From Parvibaculaceae bacterium (lineage in GTDB: Bacteria > Pseudomonadota > Alphaproteobacteria > Parvibaculales > Parvibaculaceae), in assembly GCA_029209985.1 (NCBI GenBank), contig JARGNZ010000011.1, positions 38,045 to 102,044 of the forward strand: a stretch of 64,000 bases of DNA, written 5' to 3'. The notes under the pieces were generated by a model. The model searched no databases, had not been told where the DNA came from, and was given only the letters and a program-made list of their open reading frames with translations. Position numbers and translations under genes: made by a program. Positions 56,446 to 64,000 of the stretch are shown here, piece after piece (the stretch's first letter is position 1; each line of letters starts with the position of its first letter).

Positions 56446-56850
56446 TTAGCTCCCTCCAAACGCCAACACAGCTTCATGCGTGTTCATGAAGTCGCGGAAC
56501 TTGGACCATTTGCCGTCTTTCATGGTGATGACATGCACGAAGTCGGATTTGATATCGCGGCCTGTGGACTTGGCGGTGAGGTGGAGGACGCCGGTAACGA
56601 CCACCTTGTCGCCGTCGCTGAGGAATTCTTCTGCATCAAACACGTGAATGTCGACGGATGACAACACGGTTTCAAAAAAACGACGAGCCGCGTCCATGCC
56701 ATCATAAAATCCGGCATAGGGGATAATGTTGGATGGGCCGTAAAACTCAATCCGAATATCATCATTGAGGTAGGCCAGAATGCCCGGAATGTCGCCCGCC
56801 CCAAAAGCGGTGAACAGGGCTTGGGTGGCTTCAATGTTGGCAGCACTCAT
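56446..56850 (-). CDS. SnoaL-like / NTF2-fold protein
   Basis: This 134-residue protein has an NTF2-fold pattern: [52 protein letters not shown] and [13 protein letters not shown]. Members include limonene-epoxide hydrolases and SnoaL cyclases. Its ATG overlaps the P450 stop (ATGA), so it is co-translated with P450. Role inferred as an enzyme or binding protein for the P450 product. Confidence 0.85.
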   Translation of the reverse strand: MSAANIEATQALFTAFGAGDIPGILAYLNDDIRIEFYGPSNIIPYAGFYDGMDAARRFFETVLSSVDIHVFDAEEFLSDGDKVVVTGVLHLTAKSTGRDIKSDFVHVITMKDGKWSKFRDFMNTHEAVLAFGGS

Positions 56851-58106
56851 GAGGCAGCTCCTTCTAAGTCTTGGGTAAATCGCAGGGTTAAACGCTCAAA
56901 ACCATGGTTGAGCAGACTGGCTGTTTGGGGCACGGGAAACGCGCCGCCCAAACTAATGTCATCCCCGCGCGCCAGCACACGTTCCATCAACACCCGCGCT
57001 TCAAGCTTAGCTAAGGCAGAACCAAGGCAATGGTGAATGCCCACGCCCAGCGTCAATTGTTTGTTGAGGTTGGGGCGGTCCATATCAAACCGATGCGGGT
57101 CCGGGAACATGGCGGCATCGTGATTAGCCGCGCCGAAGAACAACGCCACCCAATCCCCCTCTTTGATCGAGGCATCTCCCACGCGCACATCTTCCAATGC
57201 AATGCGGAACAGCCGTTGCGGCGGTCCAGAATGGCGCAGAGTTTCATCGATAAATTTCGGGATCAAAGCAGGATCAGCCCGCACCCGTGCCGCCTCAGCG
57301 GGCAACGTCGCCAAATTGTAAAGCAAATTGCCAATGAGGAATGTCGTCGTTTCCGCCCCCGCGACCACCAACGTAATGCAAAAGCGGATCACCTCTTCAA
57401 TGGTCAACTTCTCGCCGTCCGCTTCCGCCTCAATCAACGCGCGGATCAAACAATCTGGCACCGCCTCGCCCGCCGCAAGTGCGCCTGCCATCGTTGATAC
57501 TTTGTCGATGAAATACGCCGCAAGGTCTTCATTGCTGGCTTGGCGCTCTTGGGCCGTTAGGTCCGCCGATAGCATAAAGGCCGTCGCCCAATGGCGAAAC
57601 CGGTCTGCATCCTCAGCAGGCAAGCCCAACATATGCACCATCACCCGCGCAGGCAGCACCGACGCAATCTCCTCCATCACATCAACGTCACACCCATTTT
57701 GCGGGGTCAGTTTGGCCAATAGATCATCAACAATCGCCGCCACGGCCCCTGCTTCTTTTTCAATGCGGGGGCGCGAAAAGGCCATCGCAACAATATTGCG
57801 AAACCGGTCATGCACAGGATTGTCGTGGTTGACCAACATCAACGTCGGCGCCGAAGACGCCTCCTGCAACGGATCGCGCGACGAAAAGACATGGTGGTTC
57901 CGCGACGCCTTAGAGACATCCTCATACGACAGAAAAACCCATGCCGATACAGGCTCATCCTGTCCCGGCACAGTGCCCGGCGGATAATCTTTATAACCCG
58001 CAACCGGACTGACAGGCCGCAGCTCATCATAAAGCCCGTAGGGGTCTGAAATTGTAGAAGCAGCCGTTAACCGTGCAACAGCACTCTCAACTGAATTTGT
58101 AGCCAT
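56847..58106 (-). CDS. Cytochrome P450
   Basis: This 419-residue soluble P450 has the I-helix AGAETT, the ExxR motif in DETLRHSG and the heme loop [10 protein letters not shown], where the Cys is the axial ligand. The usual Phe seven residues before Cys is Leu here. The substrate is unknown. It heads a leftward pair with the SnoaL-like protein and is divergent from the MarR gene across 141 bases. Confidence 0.92.
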   Translation of the reverse strand: MATNSVESAVARLTAASTISDPYGLYDELRPVSPVAGYKDYPPGTVPGQDEPVSAWVFLSYEDVSKASRNHHVFSSRDPLQEASSAPTLMLVNHDNPVHDRFRNIVAMAFSRPRIEKEAGAVAAIVDDLLAKLTPQNGCDVDVMEEIASVLPARVMVHMLGLPAEDADRFRHWATAFMLSADLTAQERQASNEDLAAYFIDKVSTMAGALAAGEAVPDCLIRALIEAEADGEKLTIEEVIRFCITLVVAGAETTTFLIGNLLYNLATLPAEAARVRADPALIPKFIDETLRHSGPPQRLFRIALEDVRVGDASIKEGDWVALFFGAANHDAAMFPDPHRFDMDRPNLNKQLTLGVGIHHCLGSALAKLEARVLMERVLARGDDISLGGAFPVPQTASLLNHGFERLTLRFTQDLEGAAS

Positions 58107-58164
58107 CGTTCCCTCCCTAAAAGACGAAGGCTATTTAATTCACAAAAGAAACAGTTTACAAGAT

Positions 58165-58176
58165 AAATAATTATTT
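58165..58176. promoter_or_regulatory. Candidate MarR operator
   Basis: AAATAATTATTT, in an AT-rich gap between the P450 and MarR genes, is a perfect dyad. It is AT-only, so the palindrome alone is weak evidence. Confidence 0.3.
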
Positions 58177-58247
58177 TATGGCATTTATACAGACACGCCT
58201 CACCCCACAGCTTAAACTCAGTCGGAGTTTTCCAAGGAGTTTCCTCA

Positions 58248-58772
58248 ATGTCGGCCTCAAAAAAACGTGTTGTCCCTGCAAAAAAGAAAGCCGCAAAAAA
58301 AATCGCCGCCCCCAAAGACGCCGCAACTCGCTTTCTCGAATTTTACTATCCGATCCATTATAAGGCCGGCGTGCGTGTGGAAGACGCAATGCGGGGCGAC
58401 GAATTGGGACGCCATCAAGTCGCAATTTTATGGTTGATCCATTCCGAGGGCACAAACGGCACCCACATGAGCCGCAAAGACATTGAGCAACATTTGCGCC
58501 TCTGGTTTGATGTATCCAGCGCCGCCATCACCAAAGCCCTGCGCGCCATGGCAACCGCCCCCTTGAACCTGCTGACCCAAGAAGAATCCGCACACTCAGG
58601 CCGGGAAAAAACCGTCACCCTATCGCCCGCCGGAGAAGCGCATGTCGAAGCGATGATTGGCCGTGGTGACGCCTTCATTCGGCGCATCATAGAAACGATG
58701 ACCCCAGAAGAAATCAACCAAGGCCTACACTTCTTCTCCCGCATCTCCGACATCGTCGATGAGCTGAAGTAA
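58248..58772 (+). CDS. MarR-family transcriptional regulator
   Basis: This 174-residue protein has a Lys and Ala-rich N-terminal 30-residue tail, unlike most MarR proteins, then a winged HTH (SRKDIEQHLRLWFDVSSAAITKALRAM) and the wing ESAHSGREKTVTLSPAGEAHVEAM. AAGGAG precedes its ATG. Divergent from P450, probably its regulator. Confidence 0.85.
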   Translation: MSASKKRVVPAKKKAAKKIAAPKDAATRFLEFYYPIHYKAGVRVEDAMRGDELGRHQVAILWLIHSEGTNGTHMSRKDIEQHLRLWFDVSSAAITKALRAMATAPLNLLTQEESAHSGREKTVTLSPAGEAHVEAMIGRGDAFIRRIIETMTPEEINQGLHFFSRISDIVDELK

Positions 58773-58897
58773 CCACTCTCTATATTGAGTGTGAGTTAAT
58801 ACACAATATGGGGAAGACATTGCCGTTTAAAAGGCTACGCGCACAGCTCTGAACAATTAGGACAAGATAGTAAGTCATATGCACATAACTAATCATC

Positions 58898-59776
58898 TCA
58901 TACGGTAGGAATGGGCGAAACATCTTGATCATTATTTACCAATTTGTCAGGTATCCCAGCTTCGCGTATCCTACGTCTTGCCTCGGCTTGAACTGTACGT
59001 GCTGAGACTTCCAATTGAATTGCAGACGATGAGTCTCCGTCGATATCAGCTCTTAGTGCTTGCACCATTTGCAGACGAATATCATTTACCAAATAATATC
59101 CGTAAGTTTCGCCAAGTTCATCAAACCCATTCTTGTATTCTGGCAACACTTTAAGGACTTCCCTTTGTATCGCTCCCTCTTTGAAAACATTTTTCTTCAA
59201 AATTCTAGATCCCAACATCTTCAATGTTATCGCAGCATGCGAACAAACAAAAACATAAACATTATAATAAGATAACGACTTCTCGCTTAGATAAAGCTCT
59301 ACCAGCGCTGTGTCCGCACATTTAATCTCCTCCAGTATTTCATCAACCTTCAACCCCTCCGCAAGCGATGAAAATAACTCAGTGTCAACCTCGGCATTGA
59401 GGAGCTCTGGAATTTTAAGGGTTTTCAGAATCTCTACGACTACCGTCAGCTTGGCAGCTAATGCACAGATCCTCAAAACAGTTTCCGCGGCTTCAATTTT
59501 TCTATTCAATAGCGCAGCATTACGGTCTCGCTGCATGCTTGACATAAAGTTTCCAATACGCTCGAGTTCCTTTCCTTGAGAAACTAACCGAGCCGCCGCC
59601 TCCTGCTCATCTGTGCGCAACTTAGATTTAATTTCCTCTATTTCCTTTGAAAGTCGCGCATCAATTGAGGAGGATAAGTACTTGAGAATACCCTCGCGAA
59701 AAAGCAAGCCCCCTCCTCCCAAGAGGCTAACGATTAAGAATGGTCCAAGGACATTATTTGACAACCAATCCCACAT
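58898..59776 (-). CDS. Hypothetical membrane-anchored coiled-coil protein
   Basis: This 292-residue protein has one N-terminal hydrophobic segment (NVLGPFLIVSLLGGGGLLF) and then a charged coiled-coil region at about 35-75 (DARLSKEIEEIKSKLRTDEQEAAARLVSQGKEL). The rest is helical with YNVYVFVCSHAAITLKML near residue 170. No family is recognised. The gene has lower GC than its flanks, and the AT-rich gaps on both sides suggest a transferred gene. Confidence 0.65.
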   Translation of the reverse strand: MWDWLSNNVLGPFLIVSLLGGGGLLFREGILKYLSSSIDARLSKEIEEIKSKLRTDEQEAAARLVSQGKELERIGNFMSSMQRDRNAALLNRKIEAAETVLRICALAAKLTVVVEILKTLKIPELLNAEVDTELFSSLAEGLKVDEILEEIKCADTALVELYLSEKSLSYYNVYVFVCSHAAITLKMLGSRILKKNVFKEGAIQREVLKVLPEYKNGFDELGETYGYYLVNDIRLQMVQALRADIDGDSSSAIQLEVSARTVQAEARRRIREAGIPDKLVNNDQDVSPIPTV

Positions 59777-59976
59777 TTAGACTGCACCTTTGGTAATTAA
59801 TCACGACTCCATAAATCTATCTTACATAACTGACAGTCCGTCGTAGCATTTACGATATCCTCAAACCAAATACTTCATTTCAATATACGTAGCTGACAAT
59901 GGCAAAAGACCGCAGTCCCTTAGGGATAACATTATAGTAGTTCACAGAATTCTGCTAAAAAGATCCCGGAACAGAA
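59777..59976. other. AT-rich intergenic region
   Basis: 200 bases, low GC, no gene, repeat or terminator seen. Confidence 0.45.
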
Positions 59977-60378
59977 TTATTGAAGTTGTTTTTGATACTG
60001 GCGCACGCCAAAAAATATCAAGCCAATGGAAAGAGCGAGCAACAATCCAAATGCTGGGTTTACACCGTAAAGCAGCAACTCACTGCCATCGGAATGCGTC
60101 ATCGTGCCCCCGTAAGTCCCCCGGACAAAATAGGCGATCAAAAAAGAACCGCTCAATACCAGCGAAATAAAGGCCGCATACAAAGGCTTGCCCTGCCACC
60201 ACACCAGCCAAACAGAAAATAGAGCGAAGGTCGCGTTGGACAGCAACTGCCACACCTCATGCAGCCGCGCGTGTCCCGGCCAATCTTGATTGAACACATG
60301 ACTGGGACCAATTTCAAGAACCGGCAAGACAACAACAAAAATGAAGGCATTAAGCGTAACAAAGATTTTAAGCGGCAT
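59977..60378 (-). CDS. DUF6640-like membrane protein
   Basis: This 133-residue protein has four hydrophobic helices and the stretch GPSHVFNQDWPGHARLHEVWQL, typical of a small membrane family (DUF6640-like). Function unknown. Its start faces the TetR gene across 90 bases, where the two palindromes lie, so it is likely the target of that regulator. Confidence 0.75.
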   Translation of the reverse strand: MPLKIFVTLNAFIFVVVLPVLEIGPSHVFNQDWPGHARLHEVWQLLSNATFALFSVWLVWWQGKPLYAAFISLVLSGSFLIAYFVRGTYGGTMTHSDGSELLLYGVNPAFGLLLALSIGLIFFGVRQYQKQLQ

Positions 60379-60393
60379 GACTCTCTCCTATAT

Positions 60394-60438
60394 ATTGACG
60401 CTGTCTATATATAGGCATGAAATTGACGTTGTCAATTT
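60394..60438. promoter_or_regulatory. TetR operator candidates, two palindromes
   Basis: AAATTGAC, GTT, GTCAATTT (60420-60438) is a perfect 19-base dyad, and ATTGAC, GCT, GTCTAT (60394-60408), flanked by TAT/ATA, matches it with one arm mismatch. The two centres are 28 bases apart. They lie between divergent DUF6640-like and TetR genes. Confidence 0.75.
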
Positions 60439-60468
60439 ACTTGAGGCCCGAGCAATGTAGAATGCCTT

Positions 60469-61071
60469 ATGACGAATCGAAAACGTGCGCCCTATCACCA
60501 TGGAAATTTGCGGAAGGCCCTTCTCGCTGCCGCCTTAAAGGTATTGGATAAGGCTGGGCCGGATGCCATTACAATTCGCGAAGTCGCACGGCTTGCGGGT
60601 GTATCGCATGCTGCCCCCGTCAATCATTTCAAAGACCGCACAGCGCTTCTCACAGCCGTCGCAACCCAGCTTTTTCAGGAGTTGGACGCTGTCATAGAAA
60701 AACAAACTGAGAAAACACAAGGCAAGCCTGTCGAGAAGGTCAGCAGCTTTATCAACGCCCTCATCGCCTACGGCCTAGAACACCCAAACAGATACAGGCT
60801 TTTATGGCGGCGCGACCTCGTCAACAACCAAGATGAGGCTCTACAACAGGCAATGGACACAATTTACGACAAGCTTGTCGCCACCCTTGAGCGTTCCACA
60901 CGCAAAAAGCGCTACGACAAACACACATCAGCCGTCGCCCTCTGGTCACTCGCACACGGCTATGTATCCATGCGCCTAGACGGAAATTTTGTGCCCATGG
61001 CCGACACCATAACCAAGCAACCACGTGAACAAGCCATCGTCGAAGCCGTTCTTGCCGCGCTCAACATCTAA
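60469..61071 (+). CDS. TetR/AcrR-family transcriptional regulator
   Basis: This 200-residue protein has the N-terminal HTH (ALLAAALKVLDKAGPDAITIREVARLAGVSHAAPVNHF) and a helical ligand-binding C-terminal domain. It lies divergent from the DUF6640-like gene; the palindromes 31 and 59 bases upstream fit its own operator and the target's. Confidence 0.9.
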   Translation: MTNRKRAPYHHGNLRKALLAAALKVLDKAGPDAITIREVARLAGVSHAAPVNHFKDRTALLTAVATQLFQELDAVIEKQTEKTQGKPVEKVSSFINALIAYGLEHPNRYRLLWRRDLVNNQDEALQQAMDTIYDKLVATLERSTRKKRYDKHTSAVALWSLAHGYVSMRLDGNFVPMADTITKQPREQAIVEAVLAALNI

Positions 61072-61106
61072 ATGAAAATAAACCTCGTCGGAAGGAAGAG
61101 CCTCAC

Positions 61107-63002
61107 TCATCCGACGTTTTCAACAGGAGGCACGGGCTTTAGCAAACGGCCAAACGGTTCCTCACCTAAGGCAGCCGAAAGCTCGTCACCTCGCCAAGCA
61201 ACTTTGCCACCAATCATAACCAAAGGAACAACCCCCTCAGATCGATTGACCAATTGATCGTGCTGATAATCTTGACGGAAAATGCGCTGAATTTGAGCCT
61301 CACCATCATAATTTGAAAGAGCCACGGGGTCGATCAGCACGAGGTCAGCCACATCATTTTCGTAAATCGTACCGCCATCAACACGGAACAAATCAGCCGC
61401 GTCCTTCGTCAAGCGTTTGACGATATAACTGACATCCCCATCGCCCCCTTGTTGAGCGATTTTAAGACTGCGTAAATTCACATCATAAAATGCCATATTG
61501 GTGATATGGGCCCCACTATCGTTGAAACCCGGAATCAAAAGCGGATCCATCAATAACTCGCGCACAACGTCTGGGTTCCGGTTAGCAGTAACAGTTGACC
61601 AACTCATATCAGTGTCAAAGGTACGGAACATCTGCAAGACGAAGTCAGCTTCATCTTCTACCCAAAGGAAGTCGTCCGTTATTAACTGTCTTTCAGCATT
61701 TTCCATGTCATCGAGTATCTGACCCCCTTGAACAGCCTCCACCCTTTTTAAGATCGTATGAAAGCTCAAGCCACTCCATGATGCCTGTGGACACACATCA
61801 ATATGCATCTCTGCCAAATCGCGTGTTAAAGCGTACTCCTCTCGTTTCAAAATACGCTGGAGGCGTGCACGTCCCCACCCCTGCTTTCCCTTCATCCACA
61901 TCTCTTTGAATTCAGCAATATACTCAGGATCGTTCAATAGGCGCATACGCTCACCCTGGTCCTCAAGATCCGTTTCATTCAACCGTCGTAATGCAGGTAT
62001 TTCTTCAGCCAACGGGGTAATAGGGCCATCCGACCAGGTTTTGAACGGCGCACCGAGCGCCTGCATATGAAAGTCGCCATTGACCCAATTTGAATTCAAT
62101 AGCTTTGCCAACGTCCTTGCTAGAGTTGCAATCGAACCATTATTTGCAATGTCCAAAGCAGCCACAACTGTCGTGCGTAAAGCACGTCCATGAAACCGGC
62201 CACTGGTCAGAAAGAAGGTCTTCAGCGTCCCCAAGACACTGTCCTTTGGCGGAGTAGCCTGCCAGGTTTTACCCTCTTCTCGTACCACTTGAGTAAGCTC
62301 TTTAAGCTCTTGATATTTAGCAAATTGAGTGGGAATGGTTTTGTCGCAATTTGGCTGATTTGCGAGATAATGAAACGGCAGGGCATCGGTGGAGAACCCA
62401 GCATACCCGCTCTTCAATCCAGCCCTCAGAGTATCAGCCATAGACGTTAGTTCAGCCGTGGTTGGATCACGTGAGATACTATCTTCAAAGCCCATAACTT
62501 CAATGCGCAGCATAGAATGCGGCATCAATGTAACCACATTTGGCCCAAGATTGATTTGCGATAAATGCTTCAAATAAGCATCAGGGTCCGTCCACGTCAC
62601 TTTGTCAGCACATGCCCGCAAAACTGCTTTGGGAATATTTTCCACACGCGCATAGCAATCAACAATGGGGTCGGTCTCCCCTTTTCGTTGCGCACCAAAA
62701 GCAAGACCAAGACTACAATTAGCAATAACAACAGAGGTTGTGCCATGACGCACAGATTCCGAAAGAGCGGGGGCCACCTCTAATTCTAAGTCGTAATGAG
62801 TATGGATATCGAACATGCCCGGGAGCGCCCACAAACCAGACCCATCAATAATTTGATCCGCAGTTGAAGCCTCAAGGTCTTTGCCACGCGCCACAATCCG
62901 CCCGCCAGAGATTCCAATATCTTCAACAATCGGCTGCTCGCCGTTATTAAAAATTTTCACACATTTAATCAGCGTTTCAAATTTAGTTTTCGCCGTATGC
63001 AT
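61107..63002 (-). CDS. D-aminoacylase-type amidohydrolase
   Basis: This 631-residue enzyme has the metal-binding HxH in DIHTHYDLE near residue 68 and GFNDSGAHITNM near residue 510 with the catalytic Asp. It fits the N-acyl-D-amino-acid deacylase family, which removes an acyl group from N-acyl-D-amino acids; the exact substrate cannot be predicted. GGGAGGG sits 7 bases before the ATG. Confidence 0.9.
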   Translation of the reverse strand: MHTAKTKFETLIKCVKIFNNGEQPIVEDIGISGGRIVARGKDLEASTADQIIDGSGLWALPGMFDIHTHYDLELEVAPALSESVRHGTTSVVIANCSLGLAFGAQRKGETDPIVDCYARVENIPKAVLRACADKVTWTDPDAYLKHLSQINLGPNVVTLMPHSMLRIEVMGFEDSISRDPTTAELTSMADTLRAGLKSGYAGFSTDALPFHYLANQPNCDKTIPTQFAKYQELKELTQVVREEGKTWQATPPKDSVLGTLKTFFLTSGRFHGRALRTTVVAALDIANNGSIATLARTLAKLLNSNWVNGDFHMQALGAPFKTWSDGPITPLAEEIPALRRLNETDLEDQGERMRLLNDPEYIAEFKEMWMKGKQGWGRARLQRILKREEYALTRDLAEMHIDVCPQASWSGLSFHTILKRVEAVQGGQILDDMENAERQLITDDFLWVEDEADFVLQMFRTFDTDMSWSTVTANRNPDVVRELLMDPLLIPGFNDSGAHITNMAFYDVNLRSLKIAQQGGDGDVSYIVKRLTKDAADLFRVDGGTIYENDVADLVLIDPVALSNYDGEAQIQRIFRQDYQHDQLVNRSEGVVPLVMIGGKVAWRGDELSAALGEEPFGRLLKPVPPVENVG

Positions 63003-63117
63003 TGCACCGCCCTCCCTGCAAAATCAATAGCCCCTGAATAAACAGCGGGCATACCCTTTGCACCAGCCTAGCGTCATTTGGGGAGGAAAATCATTAGCCT
63101 ATGTTAAGAAGCATTCG

Positions 63118-63723
63118 CTACAGATCAATGTTACTTGACTCTGCCTCATTCAATGAACGATGGATTCGGCTCAATGTGATGGGTGACATGCCCAAGTATG
63201 AGGCAATGTGAAAATCTGGCACCAATTTCTCAAGTGCAGGAAATGCCTCTCGGAACTTAATAAAACGAGTGGTGGCATCTTCCGTCAAGAACGAACGTTC
63301 CCGATCTTCCTTTTCAACATACAAGCGCACCAGGTAATTTCTAAAGACCTTGTCCCAACAATCGTGACCTTTTGCAAATGATCGAATGGCACCAAGTGTA
63401 CTTTCATATATAGAACTCTTGCCGATAGCTTGAACTGAGTACCAGCAATCTTTGCCTTCCAAATAGGGACTGAACACAGCAATAAATTGGCCTTTGGTCC
63501 GAAAAGCTAACGTCTTTTCATTCCCATCCGCCGTTGTGCAATACACGCGGAACACACCCGCCGCAATAATGCCAAATCGCTCGGACTTGGTTCCTTGCTG
63601 GATAAAAAGTTCATTCTTATCGAAGGTCACAGGTGAAAAAATATCTCTAGCACGCGTCCACTCAGAAGATGGAACCGGCGCAAGAGAGCATAGGTCATGA
63701 CGTAGTCCAGAGAAATTAGACAT
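63118..63723 (-). CDS. Crp/Fnr-family transcriptional regulator
   Basis: This 201-residue protein has an N-terminal cyclic-nucleotide-type beta barrel (FSPVTFDKNELFIQQGTKSERFGIIAAGVFRVY) and a C-terminal HTH (HIASYLGMSPITLSRIHRSL). It has no Fnr cysteine cluster. ATG 63723 has AAGGA upstream; in-frame starts lie 5 and 14 codons earlier. It lies upstream of and on the same strand as the amidohydrolase, 115 bases away. Confidence 0.88.
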   Translation of the reverse strand: MSNFSGLRHDLCSLAPVPSSEWTRARDIFSPVTFDKNELFIQQGTKSERFGIIAAGVFRVYCTTADGNEKTLAFRTKGQFIAVFSPYLEGKDCWYSVQAIGKSSIYESTLGAIRSFAKGHDCWDKVFRNYLVRLYVEKEDRERSFLTEDATTRFIKFREAFPALEKLVPDFHIASYLGMSPITLSRIHRSLNEAESSNIDL

Positions 63724-63936
63724 TGTTTCCTTACTCATCACGCGTCCACTATTATAAAATAGCATCCCCCCGACACCTCACAAAAAGGACCGAGACGCTT
63801 CCGCTCACAGCTCTGTCTTCAAGGACTTAACCCATTGACCATACACCGTGTTTTCTAATTCTTAAAATACACCGCTTGAGTTCAAAAGGCGTGCCGAAAC
63901 ATGCGCTTATAAGAAAATCGATAACTTATGGAAAAA

Positions 63937-64000
63937 TGGTAGCGAAGGAGGGACTCGAACCCCCGACACGCGGATTATGATTCCGCTGCTCTAACCAGCT
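63937..64000 (-). tRNA. tRNA with CAT anticodon, probably Met (3' part)
   Basis: Read on the reverse strand, the gene ends CGCTACCA, with an encoded CCA. The anticodon stem GCGGA and TCCGC flanks the loop ATCATAA, giving anticodon CAT. The T arm GGGGGTTCGAGTCCCTCC is intact. The body resembles elongator tRNA-Met of alphaproteobacteria; tRNA-Ile2 with modified CAT is the alternative. The 5' part lies beyond the window. Confidence 0.9.

Overview
This window reads as chromosomal DNA of an aerobic, heterotrophic alphaproteobacterium. The evidence is a fbcFBH-type cytochrome bc1 operon (petA-petB-petC), a CCA transferase / NUDIX / DUF1285 / MoxR-DUF58-DUF4159 block, a ribD-ribE-ribBA-ribH operon behind an FMN riboswitch, an elongator-type tRNA(CAT) with encoded CCA, and many acyl-CoA, GST and P450 genes. 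Species cannot be named from the sequence alone. Most of the window is ordinary core and lipid-metabolism DNA. The accessory signals are concentrated at about 24.8, 25.7-28, 46-47.7, 51-52 and 58.1-60.5 kb.

Layout: 0-2.6 kb is a leftward methylthioadenosine salvage operon (mtnP, apt, mtnA, then a class II aldolase cut by the window edge). 2.7-8.9 kb holds a DUF2804 protein, the bc1 complex, trmL, hemF and a ybaK-like deacylase. 9-19.3 kb has cca, a DUF6111 protein, a NUDIX CoA pyrophosphatase, a DUF1285 protein and the rightward MoxR / DUF58 / DUF4159 / VWA membrane operon. 19.3-25.6 kb has a GNAT, an SDR, a LysR-WrbA-glutathionyl-hydroquinone reductase group, a frameshifted Na+/Ca2+ antiporter and a NUDIX protein. 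25.7-28 kb is a small signalling module: a helical protein of unknown function, a canonical receiver, an Hpt-like protein and a degenerate receiver. 28.2-35.5 kb is lipid metabolism: a diiron protein, an acyl-CoA ligase, a 2-hydroxyacid dehydrogenase and a pair of acyl-CoA dehydrogenases of which only the first has the Glu-Gly-Gly-Thr catalytic-type motif.

35.7-42.3 kb has small hypotheticals, a GST, a repeat-containing secreted basic protein, a SlyX-like protein, a PPOX flavoprotein, a NUDIX gene convergent with a PiT phosphate transporter, and an RluA-type pseudouridine synthase. 42.4-46.1 kb is the riboflavin operon, whose four genes overlap one another. 46.2-51 kb carries a DUF2265-type metal hydrolase, a styrene-oxide-isomerase-like membrane protein, a sodium:solute symporter with its small subunit, and a lipoprotein. 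51.2-51.9 kb is a decayed DUF5343 / Swt1-type HEPN gene with an ACG in place of its start codon and two frameshifts. 52-56.3 kb has a short-chain-fatty-acid regulator divergent from isocitrate lyase, with a perfect 18-bp palindrome between them, then a ferredoxin-NADP reductase. 56.4-63.7 kb has a SnoaL-like protein, a P450, a MarR regulator, an unrecognised coiled-coil membrane protein, a TetR regulator with two palindromic sites facing a DUF6640-like gene, a D-aminoacylase-type amidohydrolase and a Crp/Fnr regulator. The window ends inside a tRNA gene.

I found no CRISPR array, transposase, integrase, phage block or obviously new multigene system. The least ordinary items are the orphan phosphorelay module at 25.7-28 kb, the styrene-oxide-isomerase-like protein and the decayed HEPN gene. 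Family assignments come from recognising motifs by eye; no database search was run.
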